64,000 nt of DNA from Marimonas lutisalis (lineage in GTDB: Bacteria > Pseudomonadota > Alphaproteobacteria > Rhodobacterales > Rhodobacteraceae). Each line of letters opens with the position of its first letter. Position 1 is the stretch's first letter. Under the pieces are notes generated by a model. That model was not told the origin of the DNA. It made no database searches and saw only the letters and a list, made by a program, of their open reading frames with translations. The translations under genes and the position numbers were made by a program. Positions 28,314-36,967 of this stretch are shown piece after piece. Where the stretch lies: contig NZ_SKCI01000003.1 in the NCBI RefSeq assembly GCF_005434965.1, positions 248,001 through 312,000 of the forward strand. Reading direction: 5' to 3'.

Positions 28314-29231
28314 ATGACACCGATCTTCGAATTCCAAGGGATCTACACCCCGGTCGTGACCCCCTATCACGACGATGGCAGCACCAACTGGGACGCGCTT
28401 GCCGACGTGATCGAATTCCTGATTTCCAGGGGCGTGCACGGGCTCATCTCCGGCGGTTCAACCGGCGAAAACTATGCCCAGACGGTGGCCGAGCGGCTCG
28501 AGATCGCGCGCTTCACCCAAGACCGGATCAAGGGCCGCCTGCCGCTGGTTATCGGCACCGGAGCGATGCTCACTGCCGATTCCATCGCGTTGGCTACCGG
28601 GGCGAAGGAAATGCGCGCCGATGCCATCCTGCTGGCCAGCCCGCCCTATGCCGTGCCGACCGACCGCGAAAACGCCTTGAACGCGCTCGCCATCGACAAG
28701 GCCGCGGATCTGCCGGTGATGCTCTATAACTACCCCCATCGCACCGGCACCATGATGGGCGAGGAGTTTCTCGACCGGGTCGGCCGCTCGCGCAATTTCT
28801 GCGGAATCAAGGAAAGCTCGGGCGATATCAACCGCGTGCACATGCTGGCGCGCGACTACCCGCATATCGCGCTTGGCTGCGGCATGGATGACCAGGCGCT
28901 CGAATTTTTCGCCTGGGGCGCGCCCTTCTGGGTCTGCGGCGGGTCGAACTTCCTGCCTGACGAACACGTCGCGCTCTACGAGGCCTGCGTTCTGGAAGGC
29001 GATTTCGCCAAGGGCCGGCGCATCATGTCGGCGATGATGCCGCTGATGCGCGTGCTGGAACAGGGCGGCAAGTTCATCCAGACGATCAAGCACGGCGTCA
29101 CCATGAACGGCATCGCCGCCGGCGCCATGCGCGCGCCCCTCAAGGGACTGAACAAGGACGACAAGCGCGAACTCGAACAGGTGGTTCGCGTGCTGAAAAC
29201 CACAATTGCAACCATCCGGGCAGAGGGCTGA
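28314..29231 (+). CDS. Dihydrodipicolinate synthase (DapA)-family lyase or dehydratase
   Basis: 305 aa TIM-barrel Schiff-base enzyme. Marks: GLISGGSTGENYAQT (45-59), catalytic Tyr region LYNYPHRTG (137-145) and Schiff-base lysine K166 in CGIKESSGD. Not the lysine-biosynthesis DapA, judging by its place in a catabolic operon. Candidates are L-2-keto-3-deoxyarabonate dehydratase (would complete a pentonate to 2-oxoglutarate route with the IlvD and KGSADH genes) or pyrroline-4-hydroxy-2-carboxylate deaminase (would complete hydroxyproline breakdown). The second fits the nearby amino-acid oxidases. I cannot decide between them. Confidence 0.88.
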   Translation: MTPIFEFQGIYTPVVTPYHDDGSTNWDALADVIEFLISRGVHGLISGGSTGENYAQTVAERLEIARFTQDRIKGRLPLVIGTGAMLTADSIALATGAKEMRADAILLASPPYAVPTDRENALNALAIDKAADLPVMLYNYPHRTGTMMGEEFLDRVGRSRNFCGIKESSGDINRVHMLARDYPHIALGCGMDDQALEFFAWGAPFWVCGGSNFLPDEHVALYEACVLEGDFAKGRRIMSAMMPLMRVLEQGGKFIQTIKHGVTMNGIAAGAMRAPLKGLNKDDKRELEQVVRVLKTTIATIRAEG

Positions 29232-29234
29232 GAC

Positions 29235-30731
29235 ATGGGACTGCTGACAAAAGACGAATACAAGGCCATCGCCGCCGGGCTCGACCTGCCCACCGCCGCC
29301 TTCATCGACGGCGCCTTTCGCCCCGCGGCCTCGGGCAAGACCTTTGAATCCATCAATCCCGCCACGGGCGAAAAACTGGCCGACATCGCCGCCTGCGGGC
29401 CCGAGGACGTGAATTTCGCCGTTACCAAGGCGCGCGAGGCCTTCGACGACGGCCGCTGGTCGCGCCTGCACCCGTCCGAACGCAAGGACGTGCTGATCCG
29501 GCTGGCCAAGCTGGTGACACGAAACGCCCGTGAACTGGCGGTGATGGAAAGCCTCGACAGCGGCAAAGCGATCTTTGATTGCGAAACCGTCGATCTGCCC
29601 GAAACCATCCACTGCCTGAAATGGCATGCCGAGGCGATCGACAAGATCTACGATCAGGTCTCGCCTGCTTCCGACGATCACATCGCCATGGTCGTGCGCG
29701 AACCCATCGGCGTGGTGGGCCTGGTGCTGCCGTGGAACTTCCCGCTGCTCATGCTGGCGTGGAAAATCGGCCCGGCGCTCGCCGCCGGCTGCTCGGTGAT
29801 CGTGAAACCCGCGCAGGAGACCTCGCTCACGGCCCTGCGCCTTGCCGAACTGGCGATGGAGGTCGGCCTGCCGCGCGGCGTGCTGAACGTGTTGCCCGGC
29901 GGCGGTGCCGAGGTGGGCGAACCTATCGGCCGGCACATGGATATCGACGCGGTCTCCTTCACCGGCTCCACCGTCACCGGCAAGCGCTTCCTGCAATACT
30001 CTGCAGAATCGAACGCCAAAGAAGTCGTGCTGGAAATGGGCGGCAAGAACCCCGCCATCGTCATGGACGACGCCGAGAACCTCGACCGCGTCGCCCAGCA
30101 CGTGGTCAACGGCGCGTTCTGGAACATGGGTGAAAACTGTTCGGCTTCATCGCGGCTGATCGTGCATAAATCGGTCAAGTCCGACCTGCTCGAGCGTATC
30201 GCCCACCATGCGAAACACTGGAACCTCGGCGATCCGCTCGATCCCGAAACCCGCATGGGCGCGCTGGTGTCCAAGGCGCATTTCGACAAGGTCTGCGGCT
30301 ATCTCGACCAGGCCGAGAACATCGTTCTGGGCGGCAAGGCCGAGAACGGCTTTGTCGAGGCCACGGTGGTAGAACTGCCCGGCAACGATGTCGCCCTCGC
30401 CCGCGAGGAGATCTTCGGCCCCGTGCTCAGCGTGATCGAGGTCTCGGGCTTCGACGAAGCCATCGGCATCGCCAACGATACCGACTACGGCCTCTGCGCC
30501 GCGCTCTTCACCGCCAATGTCAAACGCGCGATCCGCGGCGCGCGCGGCCTGCGCGCGGGCACGGTGACGGTCAACAGTTTCGGCGAGGGCGACATCACCA
30601 CCCCCTTCGGCGGGTTCAAACAGTCAGGTTTCGGCGGGCGCGACAACGGCCTGCATGCGCATGACCAGTACACCCAGTTGAAAACCATCTGGATCGATCT
30701 CGCCGATGACGCGGACGAGGCGGTGGATTGA
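29235..30731 (+). CDS. Aldehyde dehydrogenase, PuuC/gamma-glutamyl-aminobutyraldehyde type
   Basis: 498 aa, classical NAD(P)+-dependent ALDH. N168 in VLPWNFPLLMLAWKIGPALA, K191 in VIVKPAQETS, E267 in VLEMGGKNP and C302 in MGENCSASSR are all present. The M-G-E-N-C-S active-site segment is found in aminoaldehyde dehydrogenases such as PuuC. Because the next gene is a PuuB-like flavin amine oxidase, the likely job is to oxidise the aminoaldehyde that it releases. Third gene of the GntR operon. Confidence 0.92.
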   Translation: MGLLTKDEYKAIAAGLDLPTAAFIDGAFRPAASGKTFESINPATGEKLADIAACGPEDVNFAVTKAREAFDDGRWSRLHPSERKDVLIRLAKLVTRNARELAVMESLDSGKAIFDCETVDLPETIHCLKWHAEAIDKIYDQVSPASDDHIAMVVREPIGVVGLVLPWNFPLLMLAWKIGPALAAGCSVIVKPAQETSLTALRLAELAMEVGLPRGVLNVLPGGGAEVGEPIGRHMDIDAVSFTGSTVTGKRFLQYSAESNAKEVVLEMGGKNPAIVMDDAENLDRVAQHVVNGAFWNMGENCSASSRLIVHKSVKSDLLERIAHHAKHWNLGDPLDPETRMGALVSKAHFDKVCGYLDQAENIVLGGKAENGFVEATVVELPGNDVALAREEIFGPVLSVIEVSGFDEAIGIANDTDYGLCAALFTANVKRAIRGARGLRAGTVTVNSFGEGDITTPFGGFKQSGFGGRDNGLHAHDQYTQLKTIWIDLADDADEAVD

Positions 30732-32068
30732 CCGCCTACCGCGCACGCCAACTGCCCGCGCATCGCGGCCCGGCGGCGTGGGACGCGATCCTGCCGCCGC
30801 GCGCGGCGCGCCCCGCGCTCGACACCGATCGGACCGTCGATTTCGCCATCATCGGCGGCGGTTTTGCCGGCTTGGCCGCGGCGCGCAGGCTCACTCAGCT
30901 TGCCTCGGGCGCGCGCATCGCCGTGCTCGAGGCCGGCCGCGTGGCCCAAGGCGCCTCGGGCCGCAACTCGGGCTTCATGATCGACCTGCCGCACGAACTG
31001 ACCAGCGAAGATTATGCCGGCACGGGCGACGACCGCACGCTGATCGCGCTCAACCGCGCAGCCCAGGCCTTTGCCGCGCAGGCGGTCGAAGAGTATGGCA
31101 TCGACCCGAACTATTTCGACCGCGCCGGCAAGGTGAACGGCGCCGCCAGCGAAGCCGCCCACGCCCATAACGTCAGCTATGCCCGCCATCTCGACAGCCT
31201 CGGCGAAACCTCTCGGATGCTCGATGCCCGGCAGATGGCCGAGATGACCGGCAGCCCCCACTACCAGTCCGGGCTCTACACCCCCGGTACGGTGATGCTG
31301 CAACCCGCGGGCTTTGTCCTTGGAATGGCCGACGGCCTTGCGCGCGCCGGTGTCGCGATCCATGAAAACACGCCGGCCACCGGGTTTGCCCGCGTGGGCA
31401 GCAACTGGCGCATTCAAACGCCCAGGGCCAGACTTGCGGCGGGCAAGGTGATCCTCACCGTCAACGGCCATCTCGAAAGCTTCGGCATCACCGCCGGGCG
31501 GCTGATGCAGCTTTTCCTCTTCGCCACGATGACCCCCGAACTCGACGCCGACGCGCTGGCCCGGCTGGGTGGGCATCCCCGCTGGGGCATAACGCCCTCC
31601 GATCCGATGGGCACCACCATGCGCCGGATCAACACCGACCAGGGCGGCAACCGCATCGTCACCCGCACCTGCGCCGTGCTGCGCTCGGGGCTCGCCGCGC
31701 GTGCGGGTGATCTTGCCCGCGCCTCACGCGTGATGCGCGCGAAATTCGACAGCCGCTTTCCCCAGCTTGCGGGCATGAAGATGGAATACAGCTGGGCCGG
31801 GCACCTCTGCCTCTCGCTCAACGGCGTCTCCGTCATGCGCGAGATCGAGGACGGCCTCTATTCCGGCTGCGTGCAGAACGGCCTCGGCACCGCCCGCGGC
31901 ACGCTTACCGGCATCGGCGCGGCTGAACTGGCTTGTGGGCATGCCTCGGACATCACCCGCCATTTCACCGCCGAGGATGCGCCGAAACCTCTGCCCCCCC
32001 GGCCCGTCCGCGACATCGGCGCCAACACGGTGCTACGCTGGAAGGAATGGCGTGCCCGCGCCGAGTGA
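30728..32068 (+). CDS. FAD-dependent amine oxidase, PuuB (gamma-glutamylputrescine oxidase)-like
   Basis: About 446 aa. Starts at a TTG (30728) that overlaps the ALDH stop as TTGA, with GAGG about 8 nt upstream; no earlier ATG fits. Product begins MTAYRARQLPAHRGPAAWD. FAD motif VDFAIIGGGFAGLAAARRLT at about 38-57 and AQGASGRNSGFMIDLPHEL, a stretch typical of the PuuB/YurR subgroup of DAO flavoproteins. C-terminal YSGCVQNGLGTARGTLTG. The substrate is probably an amine or N-substituted amino acid. Convergent with the MttB gene (15-nt gap). Confidence 0.88.
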   Translation: MTAYRARQLPAHRGPAAWDAILPPRAARPALDTDRTVDFAIIGGGFAGLAAARRLTQLASGARIAVLEAGRVAQGASGRNSGFMIDLPHELTSEDYAGTGDDRTLIALNRAAQAFAAQAVEEYGIDPNYFDRAGKVNGAASEAAHAHNVSYARHLDSLGETSRMLDARQMAEMTGSPHYQSGLYTPGTVMLQPAGFVLGMADGLARAGVAIHENTPATGFARVGSNWRIQTPRARLAAGKVILTVNGHLESFGITAGRLMQLFLFATMTPELDADALARLGGHPRWGITPSDPMGTTMRRINTDQGGNRIVTRTCAVLRSGLAARAGDLARASRVMRAKFDSRFPQLAGMKMEYSWAGHLCLSLNGVSVMREIEDGLYSGCVQNGLGTARGTLTGIGAAELACGHASDITRHFTAEDAPKPLPPRPVRDIGANTVLRWKEWRARAE

Positions 32069-32083
32069 CGCCCGGCGCGCCGC

Positions 32084-33634
32084 CTAATAGACCTGGTTCA
32101 ACTCATCTGCCGCCGGAATCTCGCGCTCGCGCCGGGCGATATAATCCAGCAGTGCTTCGTCCCTGGCCTCGTCCAGCTTCGGCTCCTGGTACTCCGCCAG
32201 CAGCTTGCGCGCGCGCTCCAGCGCCCGCTGGGTGATGTCCTTCTCGCCCTCGGCCACCCATTGTTCGATCGAGTTGTTGTCGAAAAGCTCGGGCATGAAA
32301 TAGGCCGTCTGGAAATTCTCCTGCGTGTGCGGATGGCCCAGGTAGTGCCCGCCTGGCCCCACATCGGACACCGCCGCCACGGCCGCATCGAAATCATCCC
32401 ATTTCGGGCCCTCGGCCATGCGATAGGCCATCGCGCATTGCTCGGCATCGACGATGAATTTCGCCACCGAGCAATGCATGCCCGCCTCGTTCCATCCGGC
32501 GCTGTGCCAGATGTAATTGGCGCCCGCATGGATCACCGCCGAAAGCGTTGTCGCGCTCTCGTATCCTGCCTGCGCGTCAAAGGTCTTGGCCCCGCCCAGC
32601 GTGTTCGACGTGCGCCAGGGCACATCATAGTGCCGCGCCATCTGACCGATCATGAAATTCATCAGGCTGATCTCGGGCGTGCCCGCCATCGGCGCGCCCG
32701 ACTTCATCGAAACGGTCGACAGGTAATGGCCATAGATCGCCGGCGCGCCCCGGCGGATCACCTGGGTATAGGCCAGCGCACTCAGCGCCTCGGCATTCAG
32801 CTGCGCCACCGTTGCCGGCACGCTTGCCGGCGTGTTCGCCCCACCCAGCACGAAGGGACTGCACAGCACCGGCTGGTTCCTACGGCAGAAGGCGCGCATC
32901 GCCCCCAGCATGGTTTCATCCCAGACGAGCGGGCTGTTGCCGTTGCAGTTGCCGGTGGTCACCGGGTGGGTGTCCATGAATTCCTCGCCGAAAAGGATCG
33001 CGCACATCTCCATCACGTCCTCGGCGTTCTTCGGGCTGGTGGTCATGCCCATGAACATCTTGTCGGAATGCTTCATCGACGAATAGGTGATGCGCAGGTG
33101 CCGCTGGCTGATCGGATGATCATAGGGCTCAACGATGTGATGCGCGCTGGAATGCAGCGCGGGCAGCATGTGGCTCAGCTTGTGAAACATCGCCAGGTCA
33201 TCCAGCGTCGGGTTGCGCCGCACGTCGTCCAGATCGCGCAGGTAGGGTGCGCCAGTCATCGGCACGAACACCGAATGCCGCCCGCCCAGCCGCAGGTTCT
33301 TCTTCGGGTCGCGCGCATGATAGGTGAACTCGGCCGGAATCGTCGCGATCAACTCGCGCACAAGGCCGCGGTCTAGGTAAACCCGCTCGTCCACCACCTT
33401 GGCCCCCGCGCGTTTCCAGTCCGCCAGCGCGATCGGGTCGCGGAAGACCACCCCGACGTTTTCCAGGATATCCATCGAGGTCGCGTCGATCCGCTCGACC
33501 TGCGCGCCGTCCATTACCTCGCAAAGTGGCAGCCTGCCGGTCAGACCGGGCAGCATGTCGAACTTGGGGGCGGTCCGCGCGGCGCGCCGCGCCGCACGCC
33601 CGCCGGCGCGGGACCGGGTCAGCGTTTTTGTCAT
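32084..33634 (-). CDS. MttB-family (trimethylamine methyltransferase-like) protein, non-pyrrolysine
   Basis: 516 aa, PF06253-type. One uninterrupted frame with no in-frame UAG, so it belongs to the pyrrolysine-free branch (glycine-betaine or other quaternary-amine methyltransferases), not true MttB. Family-like parts: TGNCNGNSPLVWDETMLGAM, SPFVLGGANTPASVPATVAQ, GHYLSTVSMKSGAPMAGTPE and AGANYIWHSAGWNEAGMHCS. Known relatives move a methyl group from a quaternary amine to a corrinoid protein. No corrinoid-binding protein, reactivase or methyltetrahydrofolate enzyme lies in this window. Last gene of the TRAP/HcnABC/RidA operon. The basic, Arg/Ala-rich N-terminus (about 20 residues) is odd; the start could be later. 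Confidence 0.9.
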   Translation of the reverse strand: MTKTLTRSRAGGRAARRAARTAPKFDMLPGLTGRLPLCEVMDGAQVERIDATSMDILENVGVVFRDPIALADWKRAGAKVVDERVYLDRGLVRELIATIPAEFTYHARDPKKNLRLGGRHSVFVPMTGAPYLRDLDDVRRNPTLDDLAMFHKLSHMLPALHSSAHHIVEPYDHPISQRHLRITYSSMKHSDKMFMGMTTSPKNAEDVMEMCAILFGEEFMDTHPVTTGNCNGNSPLVWDETMLGAMRAFCRRNQPVLCSPFVLGGANTPASVPATVAQLNAEALSALAYTQVIRRGAPAIYGHYLSTVSMKSGAPMAGTPEISLMNFMIGQMARHYDVPWRTSNTLGGAKTFDAQAGYESATTLSAVIHAGANYIWHSAGWNEAGMHCSVAKFIVDAEQCAMAYRMAEGPKWDDFDAAVAAVSDVGPGGHYLGHPHTQENFQTAYFMPELFDNNSIEQWVAEGEKDITQRALERARKLLAEYQEPKLDEARDEALLDYIARREREIPAADELNQVY

Positions 33635-33753
33635 CGGATGTCTCCTCTGACAAGAACCCTAGGCGGCTCCGTCCCCGAATTCGTGCAGGTTTGCGAAATC
33701 CTTTTGCAGAAAGCGACACGCGGCGGGCGCCCATCCCGCCTCCCGCAAATGCC

Positions 33754-34098
33754 TCAGCCGTCGCAGGCGGCCGTGACGATGATCTCCACCCGCAGGTCCT
33801 CGCGCGCCAGCTTGGCTTCGCCACAGGCGCGTGCGGGCGCGTGGCCCTCGGGCACCCAGGCATCCCAGACGGCGTTCATCTCGGCGAAATCGGCCATGTC
33901 GGCCAGCCAGATGATGACCTGCAGCATTTTCTCGCGCGATGATCCCGCCTGCTCCAGCAGCGCATCCACGCGCGCAAGGCAATCGCGGGTCTGCTCTGCC
34001 ACGCTGGCGCCATCGCCCACCTGTCCGCACAGATAGGCCACGCCATTGTGCTTGACGATCTTGCTCATCCGTTGGCCAATTTCGATCCGTTCGATCAT
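33754..34098 (-). CDS. RidA-family (YjgF/YER057c/UK114) imine deaminase
   Basis: 114 aa. The family hydrolyses reactive enamines/imines to keto acids and ammonia. [20 protein letters not shown] and the Arg in [12 protein letters not shown] match the family. The position of E. coli RidA Glu120 appears to be Ile here (VEIIVTAA), which places it in a divergent subfamily; alignment is by eye. It sits 10 nt before the end of the flavin subunit gene of an amino-acid dehydrogenase, fitting a role in clearing the imine that enzyme makes. Confidence 0.92.
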   Translation of the reverse strand: MIERIEIGQRMSKIVKHNGVAYLCGQVGDGASVAEQTRDCLARVDALLEQAGSSREKMLQVIIWLADMADFAEMNAVWDAWVPEGHAPARACGEAKLAREDLRVEIIVTAACDG

Positions 34099-34108
34099 GT
34101 CGCGCTCC

Positions 34109-35503
34109 TCATTCCGCTGCGTCCGTTACCGGCTCTTCCATCGCAGCAAGTTCTCCCAATGTCACGGGCTTCAATGGTGGCCGGATGCGGTAATATCCCG
34201 TCTCGTCCATGCTCTGGCCGGTTTCCTGCGCCAGTATGGCACTGACGGCCAGCCCGCAATAGCGCCCCTGGCACGGCCCCATGCCCGCACGGCCAAAGGC
34301 CTTGGCCTGGTTCGGGCCCAGGCATCCCATCCGGGCAAAACGCCGTATGTCGCCTGCCGTCACTTCCTCGCAGCGGCAGACCAGCGTGGCATCTTCGGGC
34401 GTGATCGCCCCGGCATAGGGCGGATAGGCCGTATCCAAGAAGGGCCGGATCGCCCGTTCGCGCCGCAGATCCCCGCGCAGGTGGCGGGCCACCTCGTCAC
34501 GCGCATGCGCGGTGATCGCGCCCAGGTCCTCGGCCACCTGCAATGCCGCCAGCCGGCCGGCATATTCAGCCGCCTTCGCGCCGCCGATCCCGGCCCCGTC
34601 GCCGGCGATCAGAACGCCCTCCACCCCTGTGCGTCCCCATTCGTCCAGCACCGGCGAAAAACACTGCTGCACCGCGTCCCAGCGATGCGCCACCCCGATC
34701 GAGCGCGCGGCCTGCGTATTCGGCACCACCCCGTGATGCAGCAGCACCGTCTCACAGGCGATCTCGTGATCCCTGCCGCCCCGCCGGAACCGCAGGCCCT
34801 CGGCGCGGTCGTCCCCCATCACCGCCAGCGCCTCGGCCCCGACGAACCGTTGCACGCCCGCGCGCTTCAACTCGCGCATCAGGCCCAGCCCCTTGAGCAG
34901 GTAGCGCCAGCCGCGCAGCGCCCCGCCCATATGCCGCGCCGCCCGCAGGGCATCACCCCGTGTCTGCGTTTCGACCAGCGCCAGCGGCGGCACGCCCGCG
35001 CGCACCATCTGCGCCGCGGTCAGGTAAATCAGCGGCCCCGATCCCGCCAGAACCGCCCGTTCGGGCACCACGCCCGATTGTTTCAGCAGGATCTGCGCAG
35101 CGCCCACCGTCATCACGCCCGGCAAGGTCCAGCCCGGCACCGGCATTGGCCGCTCCAGCGCGCCGGTGGCCAGCAGGATGCGCCGCCCCTCGGCCTGCTC
35201 GGCCCGGCCCGCGCGGGTAAACATCACCCGGCCACCCTCCTCAATCGCCCAGCTGACAGCGCCGTTCAGATGCGAGACGCCCTGCTCCGCCAATCCCTGC
35301 GCCAGCGGCAACCCGGCGGCATAGTCCGCGCCCAGCAAGTCACCCCGCAACGGCACCACGCGCTCGACATCGCGATAGATCTGCCCGCCCGGCTGCGACT
35401 GCTCATCCAGCACGAGCACCGACAGACCGGCCCGTCCCGCCTCAGCGGCGGCCGCCATCCCCGCCGGCCCCGCGCCGATGACGATCAGGTCAGCCGTCAA
35501 CAT
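34109..35503 (-). CDS. FAD/NAD(P)-binding subunit of an HcnABC/opine-oxidase type dehydrogenase (HcnB-like)
   Basis: 464 aa. Two dinucleotide folds ([18 protein letters not shown] at ~6 and [17 protein letters not shown] at ~150) and a C-terminal BFD-like [2Fe-2S] motif with C376, C378, C411 and C416 ([19 protein letters not shown]... [10 protein letters not shown]). This is the alpha/HcnB kind of subunit found in hydrogen cyanide synthase, octopine/nopaline oxidase and heteromeric D-hydroxyproline or proline dehydrogenases. It overlaps the preceding ferredoxin-like gene by 14 nt. Works as a membrane-associated complex passing electrons to the respiratory chain in characterised relatives. Confidence 0.92.
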   Translation of the reverse strand: MLTADLIVIGAGPAGMAAAAEAGRAGLSVLVLDEQSQPGGQIYRDVERVVPLRGDLLGADYAAGLPLAQGLAEQGVSHLNGAVSWAIEEGGRVMFTRAGRAEQAEGRRILLATGALERPMPVPGWTLPGVMTVGAAQILLKQSGVVPERAVLAGSGPLIYLTAAQMVRAGVPPLALVETQTRGDALRAARHMGGALRGWRYLLKGLGLMRELKRAGVQRFVGAEALAVMGDDRAEGLRFRRGGRDHEIACETVLLHHGVVPNTQAARSIGVAHRWDAVQQCFSPVLDEWGRTGVEGVLIAGDGAGIGGAKAAEYAGRLAALQVAEDLGAITAHARDEVARHLRGDLRRERAIRPFLDTAYPPYAGAITPEDATLVCRCEEVTAGDIRRFARMGCLGPNQAKAFGRAGMGPCQGRYCGLAVSAILAQETGQSMDETGYYRIRPPLKPVTLGELAAMEEPVTDAAE

Positions 35504-35798
35504 GGGTGATCTCCTCCTGCGGGCGGGTAATCTCCATCCCCGCCTCGACGTTCAGCATGCAGGCCTGCCGGGTGACGCCGCCGATCTCGACCAGGCAGTC
35601 GAAACAGGCGCCCATCATGCAATAGGGCGCCCTTTCGGCCCCCGAAACCGGCGTGCGGCGCAGGCTGCGCACCCCGGCGGCCAGCAGGGCCGCGGCCAGG
35701 TTCATCCCCTCGGGCAGGCGCAGCGGCGCGCCATTGAGAAGCACCTCGACCTCCGGGCGCCCCTCGCCCAGGTCACGAAACGGCGAAACGGTCTTCAC
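35490..35798 (-). CDS. Small [2Fe-2S] subunit of the HcnABC-type dehydrogenase (HcnA-like)
   Basis: About 102 aa from a GTG at 35798, preceded at 5 nt by a perfect GGAGGT inside the end of the upstream gene; longer ATG starts have no such site. Cluster cysteines C60, C65, C68 and C80 are in APYCMMGACFDCLV and TRQACML. The fold is the ferredoxin-like domain of SoxA/HcnA. It overlaps the HcnC-like gene by 26 nt and the HcnB-like gene by 14 nt, so the three are translated as one block. Confidence 0.92.
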   Translation of the reverse strand: MKTVSPFRDLGEGRPEVEVLLNGAPLRLPEGMNLAAALLAAGVRSLRRTPVSGAERAPYCMMGACFDCLVEIGGVTRQACMLNVEAGMEITRPQEEITHVDG

Positions 35799-36873
35799 TG
35801 AACACCTCCAGGTCCGGCGCATCGGCCGTCTTTTCCAGCCAGTCGGGCAGGAACCGCGCATGCGCCGCGGCCAGCGTGATGCCCGAATGGCAGGTCACCA
35901 GATAGGCCCCCGGCATCTCGGGGCTCTCCTGGTAGATCGGCAAACCATCGGGCGACAGGATGCGCAACGCGCCCCAGCTGCGTACCAGCTGCGCGCGCGC
36001 CAGCACCGGATAGGCGGCCACGGCCTCGGCCGCCAGCTGCGCCAGCCCCGGCGCGGTCACGCGGTCATCCAGCCCCACTTCCTCGTTGGTGGCGCCGATC
36101 TGGATGCCGCCCTCGTCCACCTGCCGCGCAATCAGCGATGGCCGGTTGATCAGTTTCGGCAGCTTCTCGGTAATCAGCACCTGGCCCCGCTGCGGCCGGA
36201 TCGGCGCGCGGAACCCCATTTTCGGACCCAGCTGCATGGCGCCCAGCCCCGCCGACAGGATCACCTTGCCCGCGTCCACCTGGGTGCCATCGGCGCAGCG
36301 CACCCGGAACGCGCCATTGCGCGACACGTCCGTCACCGTCTTGCCGGTCAGGACGCGCCCGCCCAGCCGCCGCACGTCATCGGCCAGCGCGCGCAACAGT
36401 TTCAGCGGATTCACATGCCCGTCCTGGTGATGCAGGATCGCGCCGGCCACCTTCGGACCGATCGCCGGTTCCTCCTTGCGCAGCGCGTTGTGGCCCAGCA
36501 CCTCGAACGGATAATCCCCGCCCAGCTTGCCCTTAAGCACCTCGTAATCGGCCACCCGCTCTTCCAGGCTTTCCTCGGAAAAATGCAGGTCGTAACCGCC
36601 CTTCTGCTCAAGGCCCAGATCGCGGCCCGTGGCATCCGCCAGCTCGTCGGAAAACGCGCCCCAGGCAGCGGCCGATTGCTGCGACCACTCGGCATAGCGT
36701 GGCTGCTTCATGCCTTTCGACTGCACCCAGACCAGTCCGAAATTGCCCCGGCTTGCGCGGAATGACCCGTCATCGCCGTCCAGAACGGTCACGCGCTTGC
36801 CGCGCTTCAGCAGGCCCCAGGCCACGGACAGACCGACGACACCGCCGCCGATGATGGCATAATCCGCGTCCAT
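35773..36873 (-). CDS. FAD-dependent DAO-family subunit of the HcnABC-type dehydrogenase (HcnC-like)
   Basis: 366 aa. Starts MDADYAIIGGGVVGLSVAWG with the GxGxxG of the DAO family; other family parts are HQDGHVNPLKLLRALADDVR and RPQRGQVLITEKLP. This is the substrate-oxidising beta subunit in octopine/nopaline oxidase, HcnC and D-hydroxyproline dehydrogenase complexes. Likely substrates are N-methylated or cyclic amino acids, given MttB and RidA in the operon. The gene lies 94 nt after the TRAP binding-protein gene on the same strand. Confidence 0.9.
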   Translation of the reverse strand: MDADYAIIGGGVVGLSVAWGLLKRGKRVTVLDGDDGSFRASRGNFGLVWVQSKGMKQPRYAEWSQQSAAAWGAFSDELADATGRDLGLEQKGGYDLHFSEESLEERVADYEVLKGKLGGDYPFEVLGHNALRKEEPAIGPKVAGAILHHQDGHVNPLKLLRALADDVRRLGGRVLTGKTVTDVSRNGAFRVRCADGTQVDAGKVILSAGLGAMQLGPKMGFRAPIRPQRGQVLITEKLPKLINRPSLIARQVDEGGIQIGATNEEVGLDDRVTAPGLAQLAAEAVAAYPVLARAQLVRSWGALRILSPDGLPIYQESPEMPGAYLVTCHSGITLAAAHARFLPDWLEKTADAPDLEVFSEDRFAVS

Positions 36874-36902
36874 GCTGGCCTCCCGTCTGGCAAAGGGGTC
36901 TC

Positions 36903-36932
36903 GGTGCGGCGCGGCGGACTATCCGCCGCACC
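36903..36932 (-). repeat. GC-rich inverted repeat between dctP and the HcnC-like gene
   Basis: GGTGCGGCG (36903-36911) pairs with CGCCGCACC (36924-36932); an inner alternative GCGGCGGA/TCCGCCGC with a 3-nt loop is also possible. No T-run follows on the minus strand. It may stabilise or partly end the TRAP message and uncouple the downstream enzyme genes. Confidence 0.5.
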
Positions 36933-36967
36933 GGTCATTTCTACAGGCAATTTTCCCGAAGGAAAGC

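Noticed and set aside
28314-29231. Lysine-biosynthesis dihydrodipicolinate synthase (dapA)
   Set aside because: It sits in a GntR-led catabolic operon with aldehyde dehydrogenase and amine oxidase genes; a catabolic family member is more likely.
32084-33634. True pyrrolysine MttB
   Set aside because: The frame has no in-frame UAG across 516 codons and no pyl genes are seen, so it is the non-pyrrolysine branch.
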